From assembly GCF_002994745.2 (NCBI RefSeq), contig NC_037091.1, positions 35,528,612 through 35,592,611 of the forward strand: DNA of 64,000 nucleotides. The letters run 5' to 3'. The notes under the pieces are model-generated. The model was not told the DNA's origin and ran no database searches. It was given only the letters and a program-made list of their open reading frames with translations. Positions 1 through 10,338 of the stretch are shown piece after piece. Both the position numbers and the translations under genes were made by a program. Source of the stretch: Rosa chinensis (taxonomy: Eukaryota > Streptophyta > Magnoliopsida > Rosales > Rosaceae). The number at the start of each line of letters is the position of its first letter. The first letter of the stretch is position 1.

Positions 1-2
1 TT

Positions 3-2387
3 GTCCCAGCTGCTGAAGAGCTTTCTGCAACGAGCAAAGGGAGTCAACAGAGCTGCCGTTATTTGTTTCTCGCCTACCATAAGCTCTCCAAAGAAGGCCA
101 AGGGCAGAAGGTGAAAATAACTTCCTGGATACGATATTGGTATAGAGGAGCTTTGCGCTATAAGAGGCCTCCAAACAAAAGCACCAGGAACAAAAGAGAT
201 CCGCCCCAAAATGTGTTTAATCCATCTGGCAGGATCCATGAGATCCGACAACGTACTTCTGCAGACCTCACAGTCTTTGAGGACTTAGGCGTAGAAGGTG
301 AAGATATAGAGCCCACCTACTTGGCCGCTTTTCTTGCTTGTTGGTTGTGCCTGTTTGTTTTACCTGGAGACAACACCGGCTTGATTCGTCCAGGAGTATT
401 CAAAGTCGCCAGCAAAATGTCACAGGGTGTACAGTTTTGCCTAGCGGTACCAGTGCTGGCCAGCATCTATCAGGGTTTGAACGAGCTTTCTGTTTCCAGC
501 GATCCAGGTAATTGCTCGGCTGCTCTTCCTTTTCATTATATTTATGCATGGCTAGCAGAGTACTTCGGCACCCACTTTCAGTCTCCACTTCCCAACGACC
601 TAAGGCCCCGTATGGTTCGCTTCTCCGGAGAACTTTCAGCTAGGCATTTTGGAGACTCACAGGCTCTTTCTTTGTTCGACACATGTGATAATGTGAAGAT
701 GGGTGTATTTGCCAGGGTATTTTCAGAGAGCAGAGTGATTATCAACCGCAGTAACATCTCCCATTTAGACTTGATATATCTTATCAGCCTTCGATCCGGG
801 TACCATTCTCTAAGGCAGGATAACCGACGAGTCGTTCAGCCATACAGTCCACATCGGTTTAGTCGACAGTTTGGTTATGTCCAAGACATTCCTGGCAGCC
901 TTAAGAATGACATTCGCACCAGCGTACTAGCTTTGATTTATTTGCATTGGGATTCTTGCACTAGAATGGACACTAACTGTGAGGTAACGTTGCCGATCCA
1001 GAGTGCTATCACGGAGTATATGGTTACCCGAGACTATGTTGATTGGTGGTCTAAAGTGTAACATTCTACACCAGTGAAGACGACGAGAGTAGCGCCTACT
1101 AGTAGAGCCCTGCACAAGCCTCTGAAAGCAAAAGAAGACAAGGACGTCAACCGCGCTGCGCCTCGTCGCCAGAATGTGATTGCTTGTGAAGTCGAATGTA
1201 GCACCAATGTCCCTGCGCTTCCTGATAGGGCTTCGCTCCCAGATAAGGACCGTCAGGCTCATCCAGTCGACATTCTAGAGGATGATGGAGACTCTTTAGA
1301 TTCTCACGTCGCTTTCATCCGTCCACTTAAGCTGAAAAAACCTGTCATCAAAGAAAGAAGGCGTAGTGGAAGCAGCGGTAGCAATGATAGTGAAGTGCAC
1401 TTTAAGCGTCGAAAAACTGACACCAGCCTCGGCCCTACTTATTGTGATCCCAATGCTGAGTTCACTCTGAATACTGACTTTCTTGGTGACATCTCAACTT
1501 CTTCGCAACCGATGCTGCAGCGAAATGAGGTAACTTTTTTAGACTTGCGTCAGAGAGATTTTTTTTCCTTTTTTTGTGGTTTTCTTGGAACTTGAATTGT
1601 TCTTTTCCCATCTTTTTAGGGTGCAGAGATTGATGGTCATTCACTTTGGGGAAACGATGACGCCTCTTTAGACCCTATACGTGTTCCTTCTGCAGCGGAA
1701 CTTGAGGCTTACGCTTTACCCACGAAAGGAAAATCCAATGCAAAGAATGACTCACAGCAAATTGACCCTACAGGTACAATTCTTAACTCTTGTGTATTTT
1801 CATTGCACTTTAAGCCCCTTTTTTTTTTAACTAATGATATATGTACAGGTCCACTTACCATGGTGCGTCCTCCTAAGCCTCTGAACACCATAGCCTTTTC
1901 TGAGGCCTCTCTTGGTGGAGCTGCTATTATAGATGCCAGCCAAAGACTTCGTGATATTCGTCAACAAGCTGCTACTGCAGTTTGTGAACAAATTGAAGAT
2001 ATGATAATGAAGCACTCCTCCAAGACCATTCTTTCCAGCAAGGGGGAACTTGACAAGCTGATAGCTGAGCTTAGCCATTATGGGATTGATCCTTCATCCG
2101 TAAGGGGAAAAGTTGAAGGATTGTTGAATAGTGCTGACCAATACAACTTGGCACGACTTTCTTGTTCACGCAAGGCTACTCCAGGCACACGTATTCAACG
2201 TCTGGCTGACACAAAGTCAGAAATTGCGAAGGTCACTTCAATTCGTCAAGCTGACTCTGATCATCGTCAATCTACACTCAAGTCTTTGGAGAAATTAAAG
2301 GAGGAGCAACGAAAATTGGAGCAAACAGTGACTTTACTAGACGAGAGACTTCTACTACAGGAGAGACTTCTACTACCGAAAAAATGA
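3..2387 (+). CDS. Antisense plant mobile domain (PMD) ORF of the Tat element, partial, three exons
   Basis: The frame is open from the left edge, so the start lies outside the window. Exon 1 encodes a plant mobile domain (aminotransferase-like, PF10536 type) with the family's hydrophobic block YLAAFLACWLCLFVLP near 332-379 and a DYVDWW end near 1050. An in-frame TAA at 1059-1061 interrupts it, and the same frame then resumes to 1529. Two clean plant introns follow: 1530-1619 (GT...TTTTTAG, phase 0) and 1774-1848 (GT...TGTACAG, phase 1). Splicing them keeps the frame through to the TGA at 2385-2387. The last exon is rich in Glu, Lys and Leu and looks like a coiled coil. The ORF lies opposite in strand to gag-pol, between integrase and the expected 3' LTR, as in other Tat elements. 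PMD function is not settled; host relatives (MAIL1/MAIN) act in silencing and genome stability. The single stop suggests recent decay. Confidence 0.75.
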
Positions 2388-2865
2388 GGAGACTCAAATC
2401 CAAGAGACCCCCGAGGTGACCACTGCAGAGCTTGAGACGACAAAATCATCGCGAGATACTTTTGAGAACCACCGCAATAGCTTCAAGGGTTTGACTTGGG
2501 TGTGAAGAGCTGTTCTCCATTTGTAACTTCTGATGATTTTTTTTTCATTTTCCTTTATCATTTGTAATAAGTCAAACTTTGACAGTCATAACTTATTATA
2601 AAAAAAAAGTACTTTTCTACTTATTTACTTCTTGAATAGTAAACAAACCCTTTATTTTTATTTGATTTGACTGAACTCGAGATTGTTATTCCCAAGCTGC
2701 CTACGTATCCTTCCAATGAAGGAATCAAGTCATCACGTAGTTCAAGGGTTTATGGATGCTGTAAATTTTTTTTTTATTTTTTTTATTTTTTTTTTAATAT
2801 TTTTTTTTTGTGTGTGCCATGTGCAGTTTAGGCTCATGCTGGCTAGGAGCGGCTTCTTGCTTTCT
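2388..2865. other. Spacer between antisense ORF and pol, with Tat-type GAACTACG motif
   Basis: No gene is seen. It contains long T runs (2769-2810). On the minus strand, 2697-2743 reads GAACTACGT, then a TTGATTCC block, then GGATACGTAGGCAG. The same motif recurs in the Z LTR (three times, 30987-31420) and at 42483-42725, so it ties this element to those LTR fragments. Confidence 0.6.
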
Positions 2866-5028
2866 TCAAGCGTAGTACCTCTTCAGGAACTTTCCATTTA
2901 TGGGGCCAATCCTCAGGCCATCTTCAGCCACAATTTTGTAGGCTCCATTGGTGTAGACTTCGCGGACTACATAAGGTCCATCCCACTTTGACTGAAACTT
3001 TGGACCAGTCTTGTGTGTCATAATGATAGGTCTGCGCACGGCAAGCACTAGATCACCAACTTGAAAGGATCTGGGTCGAACCCCTTTGTTGAAAGCTCGT
3101 GACATTCGAGCTTGATAGCATTCCAAGTGCTGTTGCGCGTCAAGTCTTTTTTCATCTAAGGCTTCCAACTCCTGAAGGCGTAACTTGACGTTCTCTTCAT
3201 CAGTCAGTCCCTCTTGCAAAGCAATCCTCAGAGATGGAATCTGTTTCTCCAAGGGTAAGACAGCTTCAACACCATATACAAGGGAGTAAGGTGTAGCTTT
3301 CGTGGGAGTTCGATATGTCGTTCTATAGGCCCAGAGCGCCTCGCCCATTCTCTCATGCCAATCCCTTTTTGTTTTGCTGACAACTTTCTTCAAAATGTTG
3401 CACAATGTCTTGTTGAATGCTTCAGCCAACCCATTTGCCGGGGCGTTGTACATAGAAGAAAAGTGTAACTTGAAGTGAAATTTCTCACAGAGTTTCTCCA
3501 TGGCACTATTGGAAAAGTACTTGGCATTGTCTGTGATGATGCAGCGAGGAACACCATATCGTTGAATGATATTCCCTTTGATGAAGTCTACAACATTTTC
3601 TTTCTTTATTTCTTTAAGCGGTACCGCCTCTGCCCATTTTGAAAAGGAATCCGTAGCCGCTAGAATGTATGAGTGACTGGCGGAGGATTTCGGAGTTATG
3701 GGCCCAACAGCATCAAGTCCCCACACATCGAAGGGGTAGGAAGCAATCGTTGGATGCAGTGGCTCTGGTGGTTGATGGATGAAGTTTGCATGAAACTGGC
3801 AAGCCTGACACCTTTGTGCATACTCCATGCAATCTTTAACCATAGTGGGCCAATAGTAACCCATCCTCTTCACTTGAAAATGGAGTTTAGGACCTGACTG
3901 GTGAGCTCCGCATACTCTTGAATGAGCTTCCTCCATAGCCTTAGCAGCTTCTTCTTTCCCCAGACATCTAAGAAGCAATCCATCGAATGATCGTCGATAA
4001 AGAGTCTCCTTATAGTAGAAGAAGTGTGATACTCTTCGTCTTATGTCCAAGCGTTGCTTTGGGTCATTAGACAACTTATTTCGCTCAAGGTAATCAATCA
4101 ACAGGTACCTCCAGTCATCCGCATCAATCACGTAAACAGAGACAACATTGGAGTATTCATACCAAAACTCAGAGATTGTAGGTACGACCCACCGTTGGCA
4201 GATTGGAAGGTGTATGATTTCATCCTCTGATAATGCCAAAGTTGCTGCTAAGTTGGCCAAAGCGTCTGCCACTTGATTTTCTTTCCTTGGCACATGCGTT
4301 AGTGTAACAACATCAAAACCCTTTAAGAGTTGTGTGGCGAGCCGAAAATAAGGAACTAAATCCTCTTTCTTCACTTCATAGACAGTTAATAATTGATCAA
4401 CTACTAACTTCGAGTCTCCATACACCTCTAGATTTGAGATTTTCATTTCAGCTGCGGTTTGTAGTCCCATAATTAGCGCTTGGTACTCAGCAACATTATT
4501 GGAACATAACTCACCAAGAGTAAAGGCATAAGGCAATATCTGCCTCTGCGGAGAAATGAAGACCACACCAGGTCCTGCTCCATCTGCTCGTGAAGACCCA
4601 TCGAAGAACATTTGCCAAGCAGGGAGGACCTCTGTATTAAAGACTTCTTCATCTGGCAACTCATCTGAAATCTCCCAATCCGCAGGAATAGGATGATCCG
4701 CTAGGAAGTCAGCCAATGCTTGTCCTTTAACCGCTTTGGCCGGTATGTAGATGATCTCATACTGATTGAGGAGTAGTGCCCATTTTGCCATTCGCCCTGT
4801 CAAGACGGGTTGTGACATAACAAACTTGACTGGGTCAGCTCGCGCCACTAGATGCACTGTGTAAGCTTGCATGTAATGTCTTAACTTTTGTATGGCGAAG
4901 ACGAGTGCGACACAGATTTTCTCTATCGGTGGATAGTTCAGTTCCGGTCCTGTGAGAGTTCGACTCAAGTAATACAAAGCCCTCTCCTTCTTTGCTTCAT
5001 TTTCTTGAGCTAGAAGTGCCCCGAGTGA
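2866..5028 (-). CDS. Tat pol, 3' part: RNase H end, archaeal RNase H, integrase
   Basis: This is the C-terminal third of the polyprotein, following an in-frame TGA at 5029-5031. Domains in order are: the end of the gypsy RNase H (GALLAQENEAKKERALYYLS region); a second, archaeal-type RNase H with all four acidic positions visible (FFDGSS, NVAEYQAL, GDSKLV, NQVADAL); an integrase zinc finger (His pair, then CQAC); and a DDE core with GLDAVGP, TDNAKYF and NGLAEAFNK. A GPY/F-like segment (KWDGPYVV) and the LKRYYA end follow, before TGA at 2866-2868. No chromodomain is seen. Integrase would insert the cDNA; the extra RNase H is thought to have replaced the first one's role. The region reads cleanly apart from the upstream stop. 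Confidence 0.88.
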   Translation of the reverse strand, partial: SLGALLAQENEAKKERALYYLSRTLTGPELNYPPIEKICVALVFAIQKLRHYMQAYTVHLVARADPVKFVMSQPVLTGRMAKWALLLNQYEIIYIPAKAVKGQALADFLADHPIPADWEISDELPDEEVFNTEVLPAWQMFFDGSSRADGAGPGVVFISPQRQILPYAFTLGELCSNNVAEYQALIMGLQTAAEMKISNLEVYGDSKLVVDQLLTVYEVKKEDLVPYFRLATQLLKGFDVVTLTHVPRKENQVADALANLAATLALSEDEIIHLPICQRWVVPTISEFWYEYSNVVSVYVIDADDWRYLLIDYLERNKLSNDPKQRLDIRRRVSHFFYYKETLYRRSFDGLLLRCLGKEEAAKAMEEAHSRVCGAHQSGPKLHFQVKRMGYYWPTMVKDCMEYAQRCQACQFHANFIHQPPEPLHPTIASYPFDVWGLDAVGPITPKSSASHSYILAATDSFSKWAEAVPLKEIKKENVVDFIKGNIIQRYGVPRCIITDNAKYFSNSAMEKLCEKFHFKLHFSSMYNAPANGLAEAFNKTLCNILKKVVSKTKRDWHERMGEALWAYRTTYRTPTKATPYSLVYGVEAVLPLEKQIPSLRIALQEGLTDEENVKLRLQELEALDEKRLDAQQHLECYQARMSRAFNKGVRPRSFQVGDLVLAVRRPIIMTHKTGPKFQSKWDGPYVVREVYTNGAYKIVAEDGLRIGPINGKFLKRYYA

Positions 5029-8000
5029 TCAATCTTGAGCAGCAATGTAGAGTATAAGCGGCTTCCCAGGAATGGGTGCACCTAACACTGGAGGGTTTGC
5101 CAAGTACTTCTTTATGCTTTCAAAGGCGTTATGGCAAGCTTCATCCCATACAAAAGGCACATCCTTCTTCAGAAGTCCACTAAATGGCTGACACCGGCCT
5201 GCAAGGTTTGATATAAACCGTCTAATAAAGGCAAGCCGACCTTGGAGACTTTTTAACTCGCGTAGATTTCTTGGCTCAGGCATGTCTTGTATGGCCTTAA
5301 TCTTTGACTGGTCCACTTCAATGCCACGATGTTTCACAATGAATCCAAGAAACTTGCCTGAACTAACTCCAAAAGCACATTTGAGGGGGTTCATCTTGAG
5401 CTGGTACTTGCGTAGTCTGTCAAACACCCTTCTTAGGTCTTGGAAGTGATCCGTCCTCCTTTTTGACTTGACCACTAAATCGTCGACATAACATTCCACG
5501 TACTTGTGAAGCATGTCTCCGAAGATGTTCTGCATAGCACGTTGATATGTTGCACCAGCATTTTTCAACCCGAATGGCATGACTTTGTAGCAATAAATGC
5601 CTTTGGGAGTACGGAACGCAGTAAGCTCTTCATCTTCTAAGGCCATCCTGATTTGATTGTACCCAGATGACCCATCCATGAAGGAAAAAGCTTCATGCCC
5701 TGTTGTTGCATCCACCATGAGTTCAATGATGGGCAAAGGGAAGTCATCTTTTGGACACGCATCATTTAAGTCGCGGAAGTCCACGCACACACGGAGTTGT
5801 CCGTTCTTCTTCTTGACAGGAACAATGTTTGCAATCCACTTAGGATATTGAACCTCTCTAATGAAACCTGCAGCAATCAACTTATCAACTTCAGCTTCAA
5901 TTTGAGGCAGGAGTTCTGTCTGAAAGCATCGTTGCGTTTGCTTGATCGGTCGAGCCTCAGGCTTAACTGCGAGACGATGAACCGCTACCTTTGGGTCAAG
6001 ACCAGGCATTTCTTTGTACGTCCATGCAAAGACGTCTTTATATTCAAGCAGCAGATCATAGTATTTCTTTTCTTCTTCGGGACTCAGCGAAGCACTCACG
6101 AAGACAGGTCTTGGATCTTCCTTAGTTCCCAAATTGAGCTCTTTAAGCTCGTCGACAGTAGCTTGCCCCCCGTCTTCAAGTTCTGGAGGAGCTTCATCTA
6201 CTTCATCCTCAGAATGATCATAGTCATCTTCTTCAAAAGCCTCTGCTTCTGCTACCGTGATATGATAGGCAGATTGTACAATCTCATCTTCGCTATTGCC
6301 ATCAACTTGGCCAGTGAGTATGATGGTGTGCTCCTTCACTTTGAGTTGTTCACTTGAGCTCACCTCTAACACAGAGCGTCGCTTCATGCGTGACGGGATG
6401 AGACTTCGGATCTCTTTGTTGTTTCCTTGGTCGTCGATCATCTTTCTCTTTTGCTTTTGTTGCTCTTTGGGTGCTTGTATCCTCTCAAGTGCCGACTTTC
6501 GAGGGGCTGACTCAGATTTCTTATTTCCTTCATCGGAAGATGACAACCTATTGAACACGGAAGCTCGAGTGGTCGTTTGGGTGATGCGGTTGAAAACTGA
6601 GACTCGGCTTGTTGAAGTATCGACACGATCAAATACAGAGACTCGATGTGCCAGCTCATCAACTTGTTCAGGCATCGCAACTTGAGAATTTGGACGAATG
6701 CGATCAAGTGCAGAAACGCGAGGGGCAGTTTTAGATCCTTGAGTCTCTACTTCTACTACCTCAACACTAATGTGTTGCGTGCTTGCCTTTGCAACTTTTC
6801 TTCTTCCTGAAATTTTAATTGGTTTGCTTGGTACAAAACCAAGACCTGCTTTAGCAGGGTCAGCTGTGCATCCTTGCTCTCTCAACCTCCTTTGAGATTC
6901 ATTAAGCTCATGCACCTTCTTATCAGGGATAACTTGATCACCTTCCTTGCTTGACGATCCGAAGTCATATCCAGCCTTTGCTAGCAGCTTGTAAGCGTTA
7001 GGGTCAAATCCTTCCTTTGTCCTTTTGTCAGGAAGGGTACCATGTTCTGTCTTGCCTTGAATCGGTTTGACAAATCCCTTTAGCGGCTGCTTGGTAGGTG
7101 TATCGTTGCTCAACTTCGTCAACGGTATGGTTGATGTTTCTTTTAGCAATTCTACGTCCTTCTCATCTAGCTTTCGCGGACGTTCTTGCTCATTTGCCTC
7201 CACAAAAGGAGATTCCCCTTCTTTTCGCCTAGACCTTGGCACGTAACGAAGAACTGGAGTAGAGGAGCTGATTTTGTTCTTTGACGCTGTCACTTTAGTT
7301 TCTGACGAAACTTTATGTGGTTCCTCATTGCAATTTCTTGCCATGCTGGGTTCCACTTCTTTATTACGCACTTCTATAGTCTTCCCTGTAGAAGGTACTC
7401 CAACTGGGAGAACTTCTTTTATTGTTTCATCCTCCACATAGAACTTGGAATCCGCAAAGTAAGATTCAGCTTCAGTGAATGGTTTAGTATCACCTGCTAC
7501 TGTTTTTACTCCGCCATCGTAGAACTTGAAGCATTGATGAAGAGTAGAGGGGACGACACCATTTTCGTGAACCCACGGTCGTCCTAACAATAAATTGTAG
7601 GAGGTCTTTGCTTCGATCACATGGAACAAAGTGTTCGACTTCATTTCTCCAATTGTCATGTCTACTCTGATCATGCCTATGGCTCTTTGCCCCCCTTGGT
7701 TGAAGCCTTGAATCATGAGACGGCTTCGGGACAACTCCTCCACATTGATGCCAAGCTGCTTCATGGTCGACCTAGGCATAATGTTTACAGCGGACCCTCC
7801 GTCTACAAGCATGCGGTTTATCTTTTGATCTCGCACATACCCTGACACGAAGAGAGGTCTATTATGCGGCTTAGAGCCTAACTGAAGGTCTTCATCCGTA
7901 AAGTGAATGGCATCACAATCTGCAACACACGTGACACATTCCTTCGGTTTCACCTTGTTAATGCCTGTGGAGTTCTTGCCCATGTCAATCAACACCTGTA

Positions 8001-8847
8001 CCAAAGCACCTCTTGTCGATTTTGGTAGTTGTAGTAGATCAGGGATGCTAAAGTGAAGTGGTAGGTCTTCTAGCTGCTTCAACACCTCATTCTCCTTTGA
8101 CGTTTGGTTAGTATTGACTGTGCTTGACTCAGCCTTGGCAGAATCCTTCGAACCAGATTCGTAGCTTGTGGTCATGTGGGCAGTTCTCACCTTTTCTTGT
8201 TTGTTGCCTTTCTTGGGAAAGGCTCTTGTTGACGAAGCCACACCGTGGGGTCTTTGAACAAAAGGATTGCCCCTTTCCTTGACAAATCTTGTCTTACCTT
8301 TCTCGAGACATTGACGATTTTCTTGTGACTGCTTATATTTTGCTCGAGTGATAGGTACATATGGCGATGAGCTCTTGTGTGCCTTCTTTCGAGTGACAAG
8401 TATCCATCCCTCGTCATCAACGACTGAGTCAATTTTAGGGGTTGCAACAGGCGCGAGGCTCGCTTGCTGGGTTGGCTTGGCTTCCTCCAACTTTGACTTC
8501 ATGCATGGCTTTCTCGAAAGCTGATATGGTGCTTTCATTGGAAGAGGAGGCAACGGGGCAGGCTCGAATGATCCAAAGACGATGGTAGTGCAGTTTACCT
8601 CAACAACATCGTCGACATCCAACTCGATCCTTCCTTGCTTGGCAAGATTCATTATTAAATCTTTCAGAACAAAGCATTTCTCCACTGGGTGACTAACGAG
8701 CCGATGGTACTTGCAGTATTTCGGATCCTTAACACGATGCATTTCCTCGGGCCGCTTGCATTCTGGGAGCTCTATCACCTTCTTCTCAAGTAGATCTTCC
8801 AACATGCCTGCCACATCAGAATCTGGGAAAGGATATGTCTTTTGTTG
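5029..8847 (-). CDS. Tat pol, 5' part: CCHC-like knuckle, aspartic protease, reverse transcriptase, RNase H start
   Basis: It shares the frame of gag and of the 3' pol segment; TGA at 8848-8850 precedes it and TGA at 5029-5031 ends it. Near the start is CKYHRLVSHPVEKC, a knuckle-like Cys/His cluster. A long low-complexity linker follows. The aspartic protease has the active-site run VDGGSAVNIM with the flap and second half downstream (NLLLGRPW). The RT shows VPVKKKNGQLRVCVDFRDLN, SFMDGSSGYNQI, MPFGLKNAGATYQR and the catalytic YVDDLVV. RNase H begins before the stop (ILYIAAQD). RT would copy the element RNA. Four copies of a short motif (SALDRI, SVFDRV, SVFNRI, SALERI) sit around 6480-6720 in the linker. 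Confidence 0.88.
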   Translation of the reverse strand, partial: QQKTYPFPDSDVAGMLEDLLEKKVIELPECKRPEEMHRVKDPKYCKYHRLVSHPVEKCFVLKDLIMNLAKQGRIELDVDDVVEVNCTTIVFGSFEPAPLPPLPMKAPYQLSRKPCMKSKLEEAKPTQQASLAPVATPKIDSVVDDEGWILVTRKKAHKSSSPYVPITRAKYKQSQENRQCLEKGKTRFVKERGNPFVQRPHGVASSTRAFPKKGNKQEKVRTAHMTTSYESGSKDSAKAESSTVNTNQTSKENEVLKQLEDLPLHFSIPDLLQLPKSTRGALVQVLIDMGKNSTGINKVKPKECVTCVADCDAIHFTDEDLQLGSKPHNRPLFVSGYVRDQKINRMLVDGGSAVNIMPRSTMKQLGINVEELSRSRLMIQGFNQGGQRAIGMIRVDMTIGEMKSNTLFHVIEAKTSYNLLLGRPWVHENGVVPSTLHQCFKFYDGGVKTVAGDTKPFTEAESYFADSKFYVEDETIKEVLPVGVPSTGKTIEVRNKEVEPSMARNCNEEPHKVSSETKVTASKNKISSSTPVLRYVPRSRRKEGESPFVEANEQERPRKLDEKDVELLKETSTIPLTKLSNDTPTKQPLKGFVKPIQGKTEHGTLPDKRTKEGFDPNAYKLLAKAGYDFGSSSKEGDQVIPDKKVHELNESQRRLREQGCTADPAKAGLGFVPSKPIKISGRRKVAKASTQHISVEVVEVETQGSKTAPRVSALDRIRPNSQVAMPEQVDELAHRVSVFDRVDTSTSRVSVFNRITQTTTRASVFNRLSSSDEGNKKSESAPRKSALERIQAPKEQQKQKRKMIDDQGNNKEIRSLIPSRMKRRSVLEVSSSEQLKVKEHTIILTGQVDGNSEDEIVQSAYHITVAEAEAFEEDDYDHSEDEVDEAPPELEDGGQATVDELKELNLGTKEDPRPVFVSASLSPEEEKKYYDLLLEYKDVFAWTYKEMPGLDPKVAVHRLAVKPEARPIKQTQRCFQTELLPQIEAEVDKLIAAGFIREVQYPKWIANIVPVKKKNGQLRVCVDFRDLNDACPKDDFPLPIIELMVDATTGHEAFSFMDGSSGYNQIRMALEDEELTAFRTPKGIYCYKVMPFGLKNAGATYQRAMQNIFGDMLHKYVECYVDDLVVKSKRRTDHFQDLRRVFDRLRKYQLKMNPLKCAFGVSSGKFLGFIVKHRGIEVDQSKIKAIQDMPEPRNLRELKSLQGRLAFIRRFISNLAGRCQPFSGLLKKDVPFVWDEACHNAFESIKKYLANPPVLGAPIPGKPLILYIAAQD

Positions 8848-10260
8848 TCATTCCTTCAACGAACGCTTTGTTCTGTCGTAGGTGCGAGTTGGCTCTGCTT
8901 TCATAACCTCCTTATCTCGTGTAGAGATTTTGACTGGGGCAATGTTGACAGCCATTGATTCTTTTGTAGGTTTCTTCGGTGCCTTATCAAACTTGCTTCC
9001 GAAGACCTTGTCTTTTCTTTGGTCAACAATTGACTCCTTCTTCCCTTTATGGCTAGCTATACTCAACTCCATGTCGTGTGCTCGCGTAGCCAGCTCTTCA
9101 AACGTACGGGGCTTGATTCCCTGTAAAATATATAGCAAATCAAAGTGCATACCTTGGATGCACATTTCCACCGCAGATATTTCTGACAGTCGATCTTTGC
9201 AATCGAGACTCAACGAACGCCACCTGTTGATGTAATCAATTGCGCGTTCATCCTTCCATTGCTTGGCACTAGTAAGTTCCATCATGCTCACTGTACGTCT
9301 CGTGCTATAGAAACGATTCAGGAACTCACGCTCCATCTGATCCCAACTGTCGATTGATTCAGGTTCCAGATCAGTGTACCATTCGAAGGCGTTACCTTTT
9401 AATGAACGTACAAACTGCTTAACAAGATGATCTCCCTCCGTTCCTGCATTGTTGCAAGTCTCGACGAAATGAGCAATATGTTGTTTTGGATTGCCCTTCC
9501 CCTCGAATTGCTGAAACTTGGGCGGCTGGTACCCATAGGGCATCCTCAAGCTATCCACCCTTTTTGTGTATGGCTTGGAATATGTGAGGGAATCACGAGA
9601 GGTACCTCCATATTGAGCTCTAATGGAGTTGTTGCTCATGTCTTGCAGCTGCTGAATGGACAAAGAACCAAGTTGGCCATCATTGTCCTTGTCATTTGCC
9701 TTTGACGTTTCTTCTTGTTTGTCTTTGTCATCCTTGTACGGAATCCTAGCAGAATCCTCATCATTTTGCTTCTCAAGCCTGCTCCAAAGTTGAGCAATCT
9801 GCATATCTTTTTCTTCGACGGTGTTGGTGAGCTTTTGAACCGCCTCCATCAGATTAGCTACCTGCTCTTCGAGCGTGGTTGCCCCAGTCATCATGACTTG
9901 CATTGCTGAGGGGTGAGACGCACCGTCTGACTGCATCTCAGAAGTGTTCTTTTCTTCAGCATTAGGACTTCCATGGTATGATCCGGTGCTTGAGTGATCA
10001 TCTGAGGCAGGTGAGAATGATCGTTCCCTTGGTTTTGTGTTTGGAGCTTGTCTCTCTTCACTTCAAGGGACATGCTTCCCTGCCCCTAGACTTTCTAGGG
10101 TGATGATTGGTTGGCGAGGCTTAGATGGCAAAGCCACAAATGTTGTAGGCTGAATCTTTGCCATGCTTCGAGTGACGTGACCAGATGAGCTGCTGCTCGA
10201 TTTCGAGGTCATTGTCTTGGATTTGTTCTTCGGGATGACTTGAATGTTCTTGGAAGCCAT
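8848..10260 (-). CDS. Tat gag polyprotein, interrupted by one in-frame TGA
   Basis: The start is taken at ATG 10260-10258 (MASKNIQVIPKNKS), about 79 bases after the LTR, because the frame upstream runs into LTR sequence. TGA at 10063-10065 cuts the frame after about 65 codons; beyond it the same frame continues unbroken to TGA 8848-8850. The middle carries a retrotransposon gag domain (PF03732 type), with FQQFEGKGNPKQHIAHF, the YTDLEPESIDSWDQM region and a FLNRFYSTRRTVSMMEL stretch. A helical segment (LEEQVANLMEAVQKL) upstream is a likely coiled coil. Gag would form the virus-like particle. Gag and pol share one frame with no frameshift, so a single polyprotein is expected. Confidence 0.85.
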
Positions 10261-10318
10261 TGCTCGAACGGATTTGTTTGGAATCGTCTTACGGAGAAGG
10301 AGATGAGAGGCAAAAAGG

Positions 10319-10336
10319 TCCCACTGGGCGTGCCAA
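10319..10336 (-). promoter_or_regulatory. Primer-binding site of the Tat element
   Basis: Two bases after the LTR end, the minus strand reads TTGGCACGCCCAGTGGGA. It begins with TGG, complementary to a tRNA CCA tail, and sits where a PBS is expected. The tRNA is not identified here. Confidence 0.7.
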
Positions 10337-10338
10337 TT

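Noticed and set aside
5797..6685. Plus-strand open frames opposite pol
   Set aside because: Shadows of the minus-strand polyprotein; no domain.
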